Origin: Corylus avellana
Lineage: Eukaryota > Streptophyta > Magnoliopsida > Fagales > Betulaceae
Assembly (NCBI RefSeq): GCF_901000735.1
Contig: NC_081541.1
Coordinates: 7,681,021-7,745,020, forward strand
Direction of reading: 5' to 3'
DNA: 64,000 nucleotides
The translations under genes were made by a program, and so were the position numbers. The stretch's first letter is position 1, and each line of letters begins with the position of its first letter. The notes below the pieces were generated by a model, which was not told where the DNA came from, did not search any database, and saw nothing but the letters and a program-made list of their open reading frames with translations. Positions 47,346-58,000 of this stretch are shown in pieces.

Positions 47346-48601
47346 AGGAAGATGCATGTAGTCATCCTTTTCAAAGTAACCATGTATAGAGAGAGAGCAG
47401 CTCCTTCTCTCTACCCAGCAAACAGAAGAAAGAACAAAAGAGTTTTAAAAAACAAGAACAGAACAGAAATGTAAAATAACTCCCATGACCATATTACATC
47501 AGAAGAAACCAAGATAGAATAATAAAACAAAACAAAACAAAAAGAAAACTATTAGTTTATTTATTTATTCTCCAGGGGAGAGCAGCCTCCCCTTCTTTAT
47601 AAAATGGGGATGCAGGAGATTACAGATAATTCACACTGCCAAAGCAAACACCATGAAGATTTGAACTTTTCCATAATTCTCTAAAATAAAGAACAGTGAA
47701 TCCAAAAAAAGGTGAAATGTGCAACACATCTGGTTCAGGCAAAGCACGCATGTACATCAATGATACAAAGCTAATATCAAACAGTCAAATTTTGATTAGA
47801 ACCTACATTTGCTAGTAAAGGTATTAGGCTGTATAATGCATTCAAACTTGATACTGCAAAACAGCTAGAGTAAAGACCCAGTAGGAGCATCTCAATCTGT
47901 ACCATAATATTTCCCAGTCATTTTAACAGGAATCAACTACTCTTACCCAGGTTATCTTTAGTCAGGAAACTACTTCATGGCAAATCGAGTCTCTTCAAAG
48001 AAATGTCTGCTATCAAATCATCCATAGAGAGGTGATTATCCTTGTGCAACCTGACACCCCAGAATAGGGTAAAAAAAAAAAAAAAACAACAATAACCACA
48101 ACCTGACACCCCAACTAAAATAAATGGAACAAATTACCAACCACTAGCTAATCACTAAATCTACACGGGTCCAAGGTTTATCTAACAAGGGTAGGTACAC
48201 GAAGTAACTCTGCCTTAGAGGGGTTTCCTGTCATCAAAAAGGAATTGGAAGAAGTACTAGAAGCACCAATTAACAACACACAGAAATAAACAGTCTAGAT
48301 GCAAGTGCAAATGTTTCCTCTATTATTCAAGAATCCAATCTTCAAGGCTTGAATCCAAACACATGGACAATGGAAAATAAAAGAAAAAAACCCTCAAAAT
48401 ATCCAGCTAACAGAAAACACATAGGAGAAACTTTTAAGTTCAATGCTTGGAATCCAAAGACATGTAAAAGAAGAATTCAATCACTGATTCATCTTCCTCC
48501 AGTGGAAGTGTTCTCGTCTTCCTCCTATAGAAGTATTTAAAACAACACTGTCTGTTACATCACCATCTGAAGCCTATGCAAAAAAACTTAGCAATCACCA
48601 T

Positions 48602-48795
48602 TTTTTTTTTAATAACAAGGAACCCCTCTGAGGCAGAGCCACTTCGTGTACCTACCTCTGTTGGGTAAACCTCGGACCCATGTAAAGCACCCCCTCCACA
48701 TGGATCGGTTAATACTCTAGCTTCGCCAGCGGGCTGGCCCCAAAGAATTGTTTGCACTCAAGGGGATTCGAACCTTAGACCTCATGGACTACTTC
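48602..48795 (-). mobile_element. SINE with 11-bp target duplication
   Basis: On the minus strand the unit carries the pol III B box GGTTCGAATCCCC (plus 48762-48774) and ends GGTTCCTTGTTATTAAAA. Identical direct repeats GCAATCACCAT flank it (48591-48601 and 48796-48806). The B box is only about 21 bases from the 5' end, so the A box is missing and the copy is 5'-truncated. Confidence 0.8.
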
Positions 48796-50032
48796 GCAAT
48801 CACCATCTGAAGCCTAAGCAGAAAAAAAACTTAGCAATCATCACCAATAAGTCCAATGGTCTGAAATGCTGAATACATATAACTCCCCTCTTCATAAGGA
48901 AGATGCACTAATACTACCTGATACAGCTCCAATTAGTTGTGATATTTTACTTTTCTCATTTCCCTTTCTTCTTGGCAAACAAAAGAAACATTGGTTAGAT
49001 AATATACTACATCTCTGATGAAAAACAAATCGACACAGGCACACCCATTTTAGCAATGATGTAAGAAAGCATCCTCCACAAAATAACCCCCGATAACTTC
49101 ATTTTTCTTTCATTGAATCTGTAAACAAAGGATTTAGGTTTCTGAAAGAGAAACTGGGGAAGTTCTGCCAACGAGAAAAATACAGGACCAAACTGTAGCA
49201 TGCAAACTGTTAGCACATTTGACAAGTAAAATTGTATAGCAAATTACAAGTGGAAACACTTTGACCTATAGAACAGTGGTTTATAACACAAATTTATGAT
49301 ATAAAGAAGATTAGCTTTTCTCTCACAATGTTTTAATCTATGGAATTAGAAGTTTCCACTTTCCATGGGACCACTGATCATAGAGTATCAACCATTTTGA
49401 ATCCAGTAATTACTTGCAACTGTGGAGAAAAAAAAATATACCATACATCAAAAATCTTTACATGGATTACAAATAATAAAAAATTACAATCACTCATACA
49501 GGATGAAGGCAATATCCCATCCTTCCCACCCTTTCCTCCAAAAAATATTGAAAAGAATGAATAAATACAATATAATCTTGTTAGAGATTTATTAATGACA
49601 AGATTTATTTGAAACAACTTGATACAGTTGTGAAATTTATCTGTATACCTGTTGTTGACTCTTTGAAGCAAAATTATGCCTCTGAACTATGTAATTAGTG
49701 ATCCAGATCCAAGGACTGGTTTTAAGTATTGCTCAGTTGCAATCAGTAATGGATCAAAAATGAGTTAGTATTCGACAGTTGACTTTTCCAATTACCAAAT
49801 TTACCCATCAGCTGCTCCATCCTGTAAATCGATCAAGGGCCCAGAAGATTATGACAAGATATGGAAAATATACTATGCAAAAGTGAACTTTGAAGGAAGC
49901 AATTCTTACTTGAAGTATCATCCCAAGGATAATTACCAACGGTTGTTGTAACCATTTTCGTTTGGATGGGAGCACAAATATGGCGCTCTGTCACCAATCA
50001 CCAGAGTGAGCCAGAATGCCATAATGGATATA

Positions 50033-52228
50033 TCAAGTCCTTACCTCAGAAGTGTCTTTGCTACCTAGAATTGAACTCTCAAGGTATTGCACTGCCTGCA
50101 ATCTGTAGTCTTCGTCTAGTTGCCTTAGAAGTGCACGGTGTGTATAAGAATCAGGCTGAATTTTTCTATCCAGCATCTGCACATACAGTCTCAAAGCCTC
50201 CTGCCAATTGCCCATGTTGCAGTTCCCGTTTATTAAAATAGTGTATGTATACTTATTTGGAAGTATTCCTTTTTCTTCCATCTCAACAAAAAACTTGTAA
50301 GCCTGATCCATTCTCCTAACTTTGCAAAGACCATTTATCAGAACATTGTAGGTGATCACATTTGGCGAAACACCCTTCTCCTGCATCTCCAATAAATACA
50401 CAAATGCCAGTTCAAGCATCCCCTTACTGGCATGGGCATGAATCAATATTGTGTAAGTCACAACTGAAGGGGATAAGCCCTTGCTCAGCATCTCGTAGAA
50501 TACCTCTTTGGCTTTCGTAAGATGTCTATTTTCCAAATGTGCATGAATGATGCTAGTATATGTCACATGATCAGGAACAAGACCATCATGAACCATTTTC
50601 TGCAACAAGTTACATGCTTCTTCCAAATTGCCCAACCTACAGAGCCCATTTACAAAAACATTGTAGGTGATCAAATCAGGTGGGAGACCCCTAGCTAGCA
50701 TTTCTTCTTGCATGCTGAACGCCCTGGATGTGTCACCAAGCTTCAGTTCACCCACTATCCTAGTGGTGTATGCAAAGCAGTCGGGCTCCAACCCTTCTTG
50801 CAACATCTCATCAAAGAATTCCTTAGCCATTGACAAATTACCCCTCTTGCAAGATCCATTTACTAGAATCGTATAAGTAAAAACATCAGCACAAATCCCT
50901 TGGTTGATCATTTCTTTTTTGAGCTGCCAAGCAACATCCAAGTCCCCCAACCTGCAAAGGCCATCTATAAGAGAATTATAGGTAATAACAGTAGGAGCGA
51001 GATTCCTACATTTTAACTCACCAAACAACAGAAAAGCCTCCCGAATGTTCCCAAACCTACAATACCCATATATTAGAATGTTGTATGAAACTACATCTGG
51101 CATCACGTTCTTCTTAAACATATCAGAAAACCGTTGTCTAGCATCAGCCATTCTTCCCAACTTGCAAAGGCCATACATTAACATATTAAAAGTTGCCACA
51201 GTAGGCTTAGCTCCTCTATTCACCATCTCTTCCTGAAAATCTAATGCCTCAACAAGCAATCCTTTCTTGCAATACTCGCAAATCAATGGGTTATAGGTGT
51301 ATGCTGAAACTTTCAATCCCGAATTCAACATCTCTCCAATCAGCCCCTTGGCCTGCGCTAACTTCCCTTTCTTTGACAACCCATTAATCAACACATTATA
51401 CGTCACATCATTCGGAAAACACCCCCTCCTTTGCATCTCAGATAAAAGCTCTAGCGCTTGCGACACTTCCCCTTCCTTGCAGTACAAATCCAACAGAGTA
51501 TTATAAGTAACAATTGTCGGCTTAATCCCACACTCACCCATCAATCTATAAACCTCTCTAGCCTTAGTTGCAAGGTCTCTTTTCCTAAATATCCTAAGCA
51601 TTCTATTACAATTTTTCACATCCGGCAACAACCCATTTCCTATCATCTTACTGAAAACTAACAAACATTGCTCAATCATTGATTTTTTGGTATAGACCCA
51701 TAACAAAAGATCGAGAAGCTTAACCGAAACCTCGGGACCAACATACCCATTAACCAAAACATCCACAATTCCATTCATATCTACACTAATCACCTTCTCC
51801 ACCACCCAATATGCCGACCTCATCAAATTGTTCTTGACGAGGATTTCTAGAATCACACAAAACGCAAACTCGGAATGCTGAAAGTCGGGTTGGCCCTCGG
51901 CCCAACTGAAGAACCGCAGAGCGATTCTGGGTCTAATCCGGATCGAATTAAGGACACGGATAAACAAGTCGGGGTCAACAATAACAGCTCGGAATTGATC
52001 GGAGACCTCATTAATGTTACAAAAAGCCCAGGACTTCTCTTCAAAGGTATTGAAAATAAGGTCTCTGTAATGGGTCTCAGAGATTGTAGCTATGCTGGTG
52101 CTAGTGGGGCAGTTGTGGAAAGAAGAAAATAAGGGGAAGAGGAGGCGTACCTTGAGAGCAAAAGGGTTTGAAGCAGTGATGGTGGTGGTAGCGGCTAAAG
52201 CTTTTGAAGCTCGCACACAGGCGGTCAT
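50033..52228 (-). CDS. P-class pentatricopeptide repeat protein, organelle-targeted
   Basis: An intronless 731-aa protein, typical of plant PPR genes. PPR proteins bind single-stranded organelle RNA to direct its processing, stability or translation. The N terminus (about 50 residues, rich in Ala/Ser/Thr with Arg/Lys and few acids) looks like a mitochondrial transit peptide. From residue 204 to about 693 I count fourteen uninterrupted 35-residue repeats of the VVTYNxLI...GxxPD type, followed by a partial one. No E, E+ or DYW extension follows, so it is P-class rather than an editing factor. The C terminus ends shortly after, at SKDTSEVRT. From memory it resembles Arabidopsis At1g22960, but I could not compare sequences, so the orthology is tentative. 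Poly(T), then a foldback element, lie upstream. Confidence 0.95.
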   Translation of the reverse strand: MTACVRASKALAATTTITASNPFALKVRLLFPLFSSFHNCPTSTSIATISETHYRDLIFNTFEEKSWAFCNINEVSDQFRAVIVDPDLFIRVLNSIRIRPRIALRFFSWAEGQPDFQHSEFAFCVILEILVKNNLMRSAYWVVEKVISVDMNGIVDVLVNGYVGPEVSVKLLDLLLWVYTKKSMIEQCLLVFSKMIGNGLLPDVKNCNRMLRIFRKRDLATKAREVYRLMGECGIKPTIVTYNTLLDLYCKEGEVSQALELLSEMQRRGCFPNDVTYNVLINGLSKKGKLAQAKGLIGEMLNSGLKVSAYTYNPLICEYCKKGLLVEALDFQEEMVNRGAKPTVATFNMLMYGLCKLGRMADARQRFSDMFKKNVMPDVVSYNILIYGYCRFGNIREAFLLFGELKCRNLAPTVITYNSLIDGLCRLGDLDVAWQLKKEMINQGICADVFTYTILVNGSCKRGNLSMAKEFFDEMLQEGLEPDCFAYTTRIVGELKLGDTSRAFSMQEEMLARGLPPDLITYNVFVNGLCRLGNLEEACNLLQKMVHDGLVPDHVTYTSIIHAHLENRHLTKAKEVFYEMLSKGLSPSVVTYTILIHAHASKGMLELAFVYLLEMQEKGVSPNVITYNVLINGLCKVRRMDQAYKFFVEMEEKGILPNKYTYTILINGNCNMGNWQEALRLYVQMLDRKIQPDSYTHRALLRQLDEDYRLQAVQYLESSILGSKDTSEVRT

Positions 52229-52557
52229 TAGAGAAGCTACACATGCGTCTATGCCTAAAGAGAGAAAGAGAGCGCTTTAGAGAAGTCTGGTTGTGGATTC
52301 TGAGGTTCGAGGGAGTTCCATAGAGGGTAGTTGGTGGCGGCGGAGCATGCCCTTAGGAATGAGAGCTCTGCCGCAGAGAAAGGTTGGTATCTCCGATAGG
52401 TGGGATTTAGGCGAGGTTGTAAAGGCAGCCATGGATTCTGGAGTCCAGCCCAGAGTTTTGGGTTTTGGGTCGGGTTCGTATTAGCGGGGCCTTTTTTTTT
52501 TTTTTTTTTTCTAAAAAAAAAAAATAACAACAATTCTATAGTTGGAGTATAAAAAAA

Positions 52558-53322
52558 GGGTTAAATACCTCATACCCCCTAGGGTTTGCCAACTTTATTT
52601 TTTTTCCCTTGTAATTTTGATAATAGACCAAGTTAGTCCTCCGTCAGTTGACCATTAGTTGACTTAACGGAATTCCACGTGGACCAATCAAATGTTGACA
52701 TGTGGCACCTATTTAATTTAATTTAATTTTTTTTAAATTAAAAAAAAAATGTATTTTCNNNNNNNNNNNNNNNNNNNNNNNNNNNNNNNNNNNNNNNNNN
52801 NNNNNNNNNNNNNNNNNNNNNNNNNNNNNNNNNNNNNNNNNNNNNNNNNNNNNNNNNNNNNNNNNNNNNNNNNNNNNNNNNNNNNNNNNNNNNNNNNNNN
52901 NNNNNNNNNNNNNNNNNNNNNNNNNNNNNNNNNNNNNNNNNNNNNNNNNNNNNNNNNNNNNNNNNNNNNNNNNNNNNNNNNNNNNNNNNNNNNNNNNNNN
53001 NNNNNNNNNNNNNNNNNNNNGTGGTTTCGGCCACCCCCTTGGAGCCCTCGGGGGTGGCCGAGCCACCCCCATCCGGCCAGATGAGCCACCCCCAATTTTT
53101 TTCCTTTTTTTTTTTAATTATTTTTTTTAAAATTAAAAAAAAAATTAAATAAGTGCCACGTGTCAACATCTGATTGGTCCATGTGTCAATCATAACGGTC
53201 AACTAACGGATTGACTAACTTGGTCTTTATTAAAACCCCAGGGGGGTCCTGTGATAAAAATGAAACCACAAGGAGAAAAAATAAAGTTGCCAAACCCTAT
53301 GAGGGAATTAAGTATTTAACCC
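52558..53322. mobile_element. Mutator-like foldback element containing the first N gap
   Basis: Arms of about 190 bp are inverted copies: GGGTTAAATACCTCAT at the left versus GGGTTAAATACTTAAT (reverse complement) at the right. They continue through matching CCAAGTTAGTC, GTTGACCRTTA, GGACCAATCARATGTTGACA and GTGGCACYTATTTAATTT blocks. TAAAAAAA flanks both ends (52550-52557 and 53324-53331). The visible part of the centre is GGGGTGGCC/GCCACCCC-rich, and 262 N replace the rest. Long inverted arms and an 8-9-bp duplication suggest a non-autonomous MULE. Confidence 0.75.
52759..53020. other. Assembly gap of 262 N
   Basis: All bases are N. The gap lies inside the GC-rich centre of the foldback element; the given length may be an estimate. 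Open frames across it are artefacts. Confidence 0.99.
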
Positions 53323-55038
53323 TTAAAAAAATTCTTCTAAACCTAATTTGAAAAGAAACTGTGTCTATCAAATATTTTCACCATTTTTGGGGGCATATTT
53401 TTGTTGTAGGTTTGGGTCGAAAGCAGTTATGGTTCTCTTTTCTATTTTCTTGAGTCCCTTTCTTTCTTTCTTTTTTGAGAGTAAAAAAGAAAGATAGGAA
53501 AAGGCAGGACACTTCACGCTATCCAACTATAGATTCAGCAAGGGAAACAGCTCATTTTTAGACATTGTACGCAAAGTAATTGACACTTCTATGTTTAATA
53601 ATAAAAAGAAAATTGACACTTCCATGCACTTTTCTTTGGGTCCAAAGAGCTAAAACAAGAGTAGAAAAATATCCAAGATGAAGAGAGAGATCCTCCACTC
53701 ATTTGTGAGATCCATGTGCTGGAGAGCAAGAAAAATCACAAGAGAGTTTCCTAGAACAATAAAATTGGTGAGCCACATCTGAATTCAATTTGAGAAAATT
53801 TTGGGGGTGGGAGGTGGAATCCATTTATGAATGGTTAGGGAAGATGAATGAGTCTTCCATGCATGAAGATGTTTCAAGAAACCCTTTTTTTACCTAGTTC
53901 TCCAATTAACGATCATCGTTTTTTATACTTAATCATTCAAAATTTCTTGAGACCACTAAATCAACACCCTAGATTTTTTATTTATTTATTTTTTTTTTTT
54001 GAGGTTGCTAAAGTAATTTATGAAGTTAATTATTTTTAGCATACCCCCCTTTTTTTTTTCTGGGCTACTTTGATATACCGTTAACAGAGAAGAGAATTAC
54101 ATTTGCAACCCAATAACTTTAGGTTTATTCTTTTTTATACATTATACAATAAACTAAGAAGGAACCATTGATGCGTAAGATACCTACATAAAGACAAGAT
54201 GCAATCGAGGTTGCGGGAGAAAGTATTGACAGTTTTGCTCATCACATTGCAGGAAAAAGCAGACCAAAAACATTAAAAATGCAAGAACTCTTGACCCACT
54301 AACTTCTCTATAATCTTGGACAATTGAAATGTTAGAAGTGGTATGAACAAAATTTTCCTTCAAATTAAAGAAAAATTTCTCCAACCCAATCTATTAAATT
54401 GATGTTTGCATTTTTATTTAATTCTCGTAAGGAATTTTTAAGAATGTGCGTGTAAATTATGGACGCGTGCCAGTTTAATAAATGAGTTGGAGAAGAACTT
54501 TTCAAGATTTCAAAATATCATCAAACGTCCGGCTATATTGTCATCCACAGAGATTTCTGGTCAACGAGTTTGAGTCCAGCTATAGCGTAATGCATGTGGT
54601 ACATATAAGATGCACGTAAGCAAAAAGGAGGGAAGGGGGTACTTGGGACGTAGCAGTAGGTGCACCTTTCATCTGGCTAAGTCATGAGTGGTGGACTGCT
54701 TCGCCAAAAGCAAAAATGCAATGAAGATGGCGGGGGATAGCAACTAAGCTACATTAATGGCAATAGTGACAATGGATAAGATAAGGGAAGAGAAAATTTG
54801 TGGAGAAAAAATGTTAAAAGAATCATGAATTTGATTCATATACAGTAATAATTAATTGAATCACAATGTGGGGTGACATCCATCTGGATGAATCTTAGTC
54901 AGCAGATTACCTGTGAAATGAGTTTCACTAATCCTTAAAATATAGTGAAATTTTCCTCAAAGGATTACTGATAATGGTAGAATCCACATTCTTCGATCAT
55001 CACACAATCAGCAACCATCAATCTGTCCCTTGAATGTA
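53323..55038. other. Intergenic region between the PPR promoter side and the ORC4 3' end
   Basis: About 1.7 kb, AT-rich, without a supportable gene. It includes a small foldback at about 54371-54500. The last few hundred bases are probably the ORC4 3' UTR and flank. Confidence 0.45.
54371..54500. repeat. Small imperfect foldback
   Basis: TTTCTCCAACCCAATCTATT at the left pairs with TTCTTCTCCAACTCATTTATT (reverse complement) at the right, around about 85 bp. The arm resembles CTTTCAACCCAGTCTATAAA from 27.8 kb. Confidence 0.4.
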
Positions 55039-58000
55039 CTAAGCTTCGCGATCCATTAACTTAAGAAGAATGGCCTGCCAAGATGAGCATAATGATGCTT
55101 CAATTGCTGACTTTCAAAGAGATCATTAAATGCAATGACTATAATAGATTATAATTCATGACCAAAAGCAAAATTTTATAAGAAATGGCTAAAACATAAA
55201 GTGTTTCAGCAAGCTCCAAACAATTTCCATAAAGTCCATACTGCCTAGAGATTCATCTATAAAGAGAAAACAATATACTTTTGGCTTTTGCCCATATCTC
55301 ATGCAGGGATGCAGGCAAAAAGATTGATTGAAGTCTAAGGGAATTAGCTACCTAAATTGCTAGCAATTTAGACGGTTAATGTGAGAAACCATAATGGTAC
55401 CCACATGCCCGGATAACTCAAATTGTATTTGAATAAGTGGGTCATATATATGATATCTCACATTAGTTGCCTAAATTGCTGATGGATCCCAATTTTAAAA
55501 AGACACATTTTCCACTAGTTACTTACAGGACAGGAACGATATGATTTTAGCCCCTGATGTAGTTCATGGAATGAGATTAGAAGCTTCACTGGACGAAATT
55601 CAACAGATTGATTATATGCTCTATTGTCTGTAAAACAGATTAATTCACGATGAAGAAGGTGTTCAAATGCCTGCGAAAGTTATAGCAAAAATTAGTCAAA
55701 ATTTTTCTACAAAAACGTATTGGAAGAGAACACCCTAAGATCCCCGTACACAAATTTGAAGAGAGCTTTCATACCCGTAAGCACACATTTTGTGCATAAT
55801 AATCAGACGTCATGAAAGAATCATGTATGCTCTTGTACTCTGCCAAGTATGACAAACATGTAAGTAGTTGACAAACCTGATCATATTAATGAAGTGATAA
55901 CCAAAAAAAAAAAAAGAAAGATCAGAAGTAGACCTTTCATTACAGCATTAAAGTTGTATGAATTTTTCTCTTTAACTTCCAACCTCTTCATGCATACCAG
56001 AACATAAAGTTCCAAGACTGAGCAATCTGTTTGAACAAGTTGAATGTGCATTCAAAATCATTAGTTTAACCAGGGGGTGAACGTTAGATCACTGCTTGGC
56101 TTGCATAAACAGGCTTTTTATTCAAATGTATGTTGCCATAAAAACATGCATGCCAGCCAGCGAATTATTTGAACTTCTTCAGTTGTTCTTGCACTGATAC
56201 ACGGGTTAAGATGCTAAACTTGCAAAGCTCAAATTTGATTCCATGAATGAGTTTATCAATTTAAGTATAGCTACATGTTGTCTCAAAAGAAAATTTGCTG
56301 ACCATAGCAACTTTATTTATTTGAGTAGTTACTTATTACAGCTTGCCAAACAGATAAATAGGAGTAAGAGAAGAAAATATTAGCAATAAAGCCAAGTCTC
56401 AATCACACGTCAATAGGCACTAGGAACATCTTGTATTTTGACACTTACAGTTTTTTTTTTTTTTTTTTTTTTCTTTTTTGTCACTGAAAACAAAAATTAA
56501 AGCATGGAAATTAGCTAGAGAATTAGAATCTAAATGAGATCCCATCATGGGAAGAGCTGCTTCATCTTCTTCCTCTAATCGTACCCTCTCTCGCAGAACA
56601 TAAAACAGAGAAGTAGAAACATAAATGAATAAATAAACAACTAAACGGAATTAAAAAAATGAATTGAGTAAAATATCTTGTGTGTAAAAGAAACTGAGAA
56701 AACACAAGAAAGATGATTTTGCATTCCAGCAGCTTCTTTAGGCCAGATGAATGACCTCAAGTTGATAAAAACAGTATCTGAGCACCAAAGAATGGAAAAG
56801 AGTCCCAGAATGAAAGGGAGTAAAGTGATATGTTTATAGGAGTATATTACTATTCTGCAGGAAGAAGCAACTGGCAGATGCCTGTAGGTGGGGGTTGGGG
56901 AATGAAGATTTATGAGTACCAAATAAGCAATACACACATATCAGAGATAAAGAAATCAAATCTTCAAACCTTTTATACATTCCAACTTTGGCTGTCTTTG
57001 GATATTTGAGAGAGCAGTTTTGAAATACTCAAGTGATAGGAGCCCAGATCCCGAATCCATATAAGAAACAGCCCGAAATCTAGTGTCATGGTTTATCACA
57101 CTAAGTTTAGTAGAGGAAGAAACATGCTCATAAATAGAACTTATACAATAGCACAGACATTCTGTGTTTCTGCATGAAGGAAGAACTTACAGAAACCTCA
57201 ACAGGTCGTTCACAGAGGCATCAGAATTCATATGTGTATTAATAGTTTGTTTGAATTTATCATCTGCTAACATATTCTGTAAAATGTCAAGGAATTCTTA
57301 ACCAGATATAAGAAAACAGATCTTTCATGATTCAAGATAAAAAATGTAATGTCAAAAATTTATCCTAAAAGTAAGTTATAAGTTTCAAATATATAATGCT
57401 TCCTGGACACAAGCAAGCCATGTATAACAAATATTTTTTGTTTGAAATTGAAATATTCAGGCTATAAGGTTGTAGCACACAGCAAACTTATATTTTTTTA
57501 AAAGGGTTTTCCTTTGTATTCATAATTGTGAGTGCATAACAAATTATGACAAAAAAGAGAACAAGAAAACATTAACACATTTTTTGTATGAAAAGGCCTA
57601 CATTAAAAACTTTAGATAACCCCATTTTACATTTATGCTTCCTTGGTAATTAAAGTGATCAGACTTTGGGGAGTGCTTGCCAAATTCATAACAAGCCAGA
57701 AGATATCTTTCTGAATTAAAATTGTAGGTTAATTTGTCACCACTTCCAATCTCAATCTAAATTTGACATAGTGTTGGCACTTGGCAGACACATAATCAAG
57801 GAATTTGTTTTCAAAAATGAATTGCTCACTGGACTCCACATTCTCAGTTTCAATTTAATTTAGATGTGCTTTCTCTAAACCATATCTCCTAAAACTACTT
57901 TAGTGAACTTATCTGTCAAACATTCAACAGGGCCACTTTTGGTGCGTAAGAGAAAATGATAAGTTACAAAAGTTTTCAAATTTAGTTCAGAAGAAGGTTC

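Larger units (their letters stand above)
44648..50032. other. Intergenic region between the thioesterase and PPR genes
   Basis: No supportable gene. It holds a large inverted repeat (45433-46022), a copia relic (about 47095-47345) and a SINE (48602-48795). The first few hundred bases are the thioesterase promoter side. The end near 49.5-50.0 kb is probably 3' flank of the PPR gene. Confidence 0.5.

Noticed and set aside
48755..48800. tRNA gene suggested by GGTTCGAATCCCC
   Set aside because: No A box or cloverleaf, a poly(A)-like end and a target duplication show it is a SINE.
52713..53202. Long ORFs spanning the first N run
   Set aside because: They exist only because N codons contain no stops.
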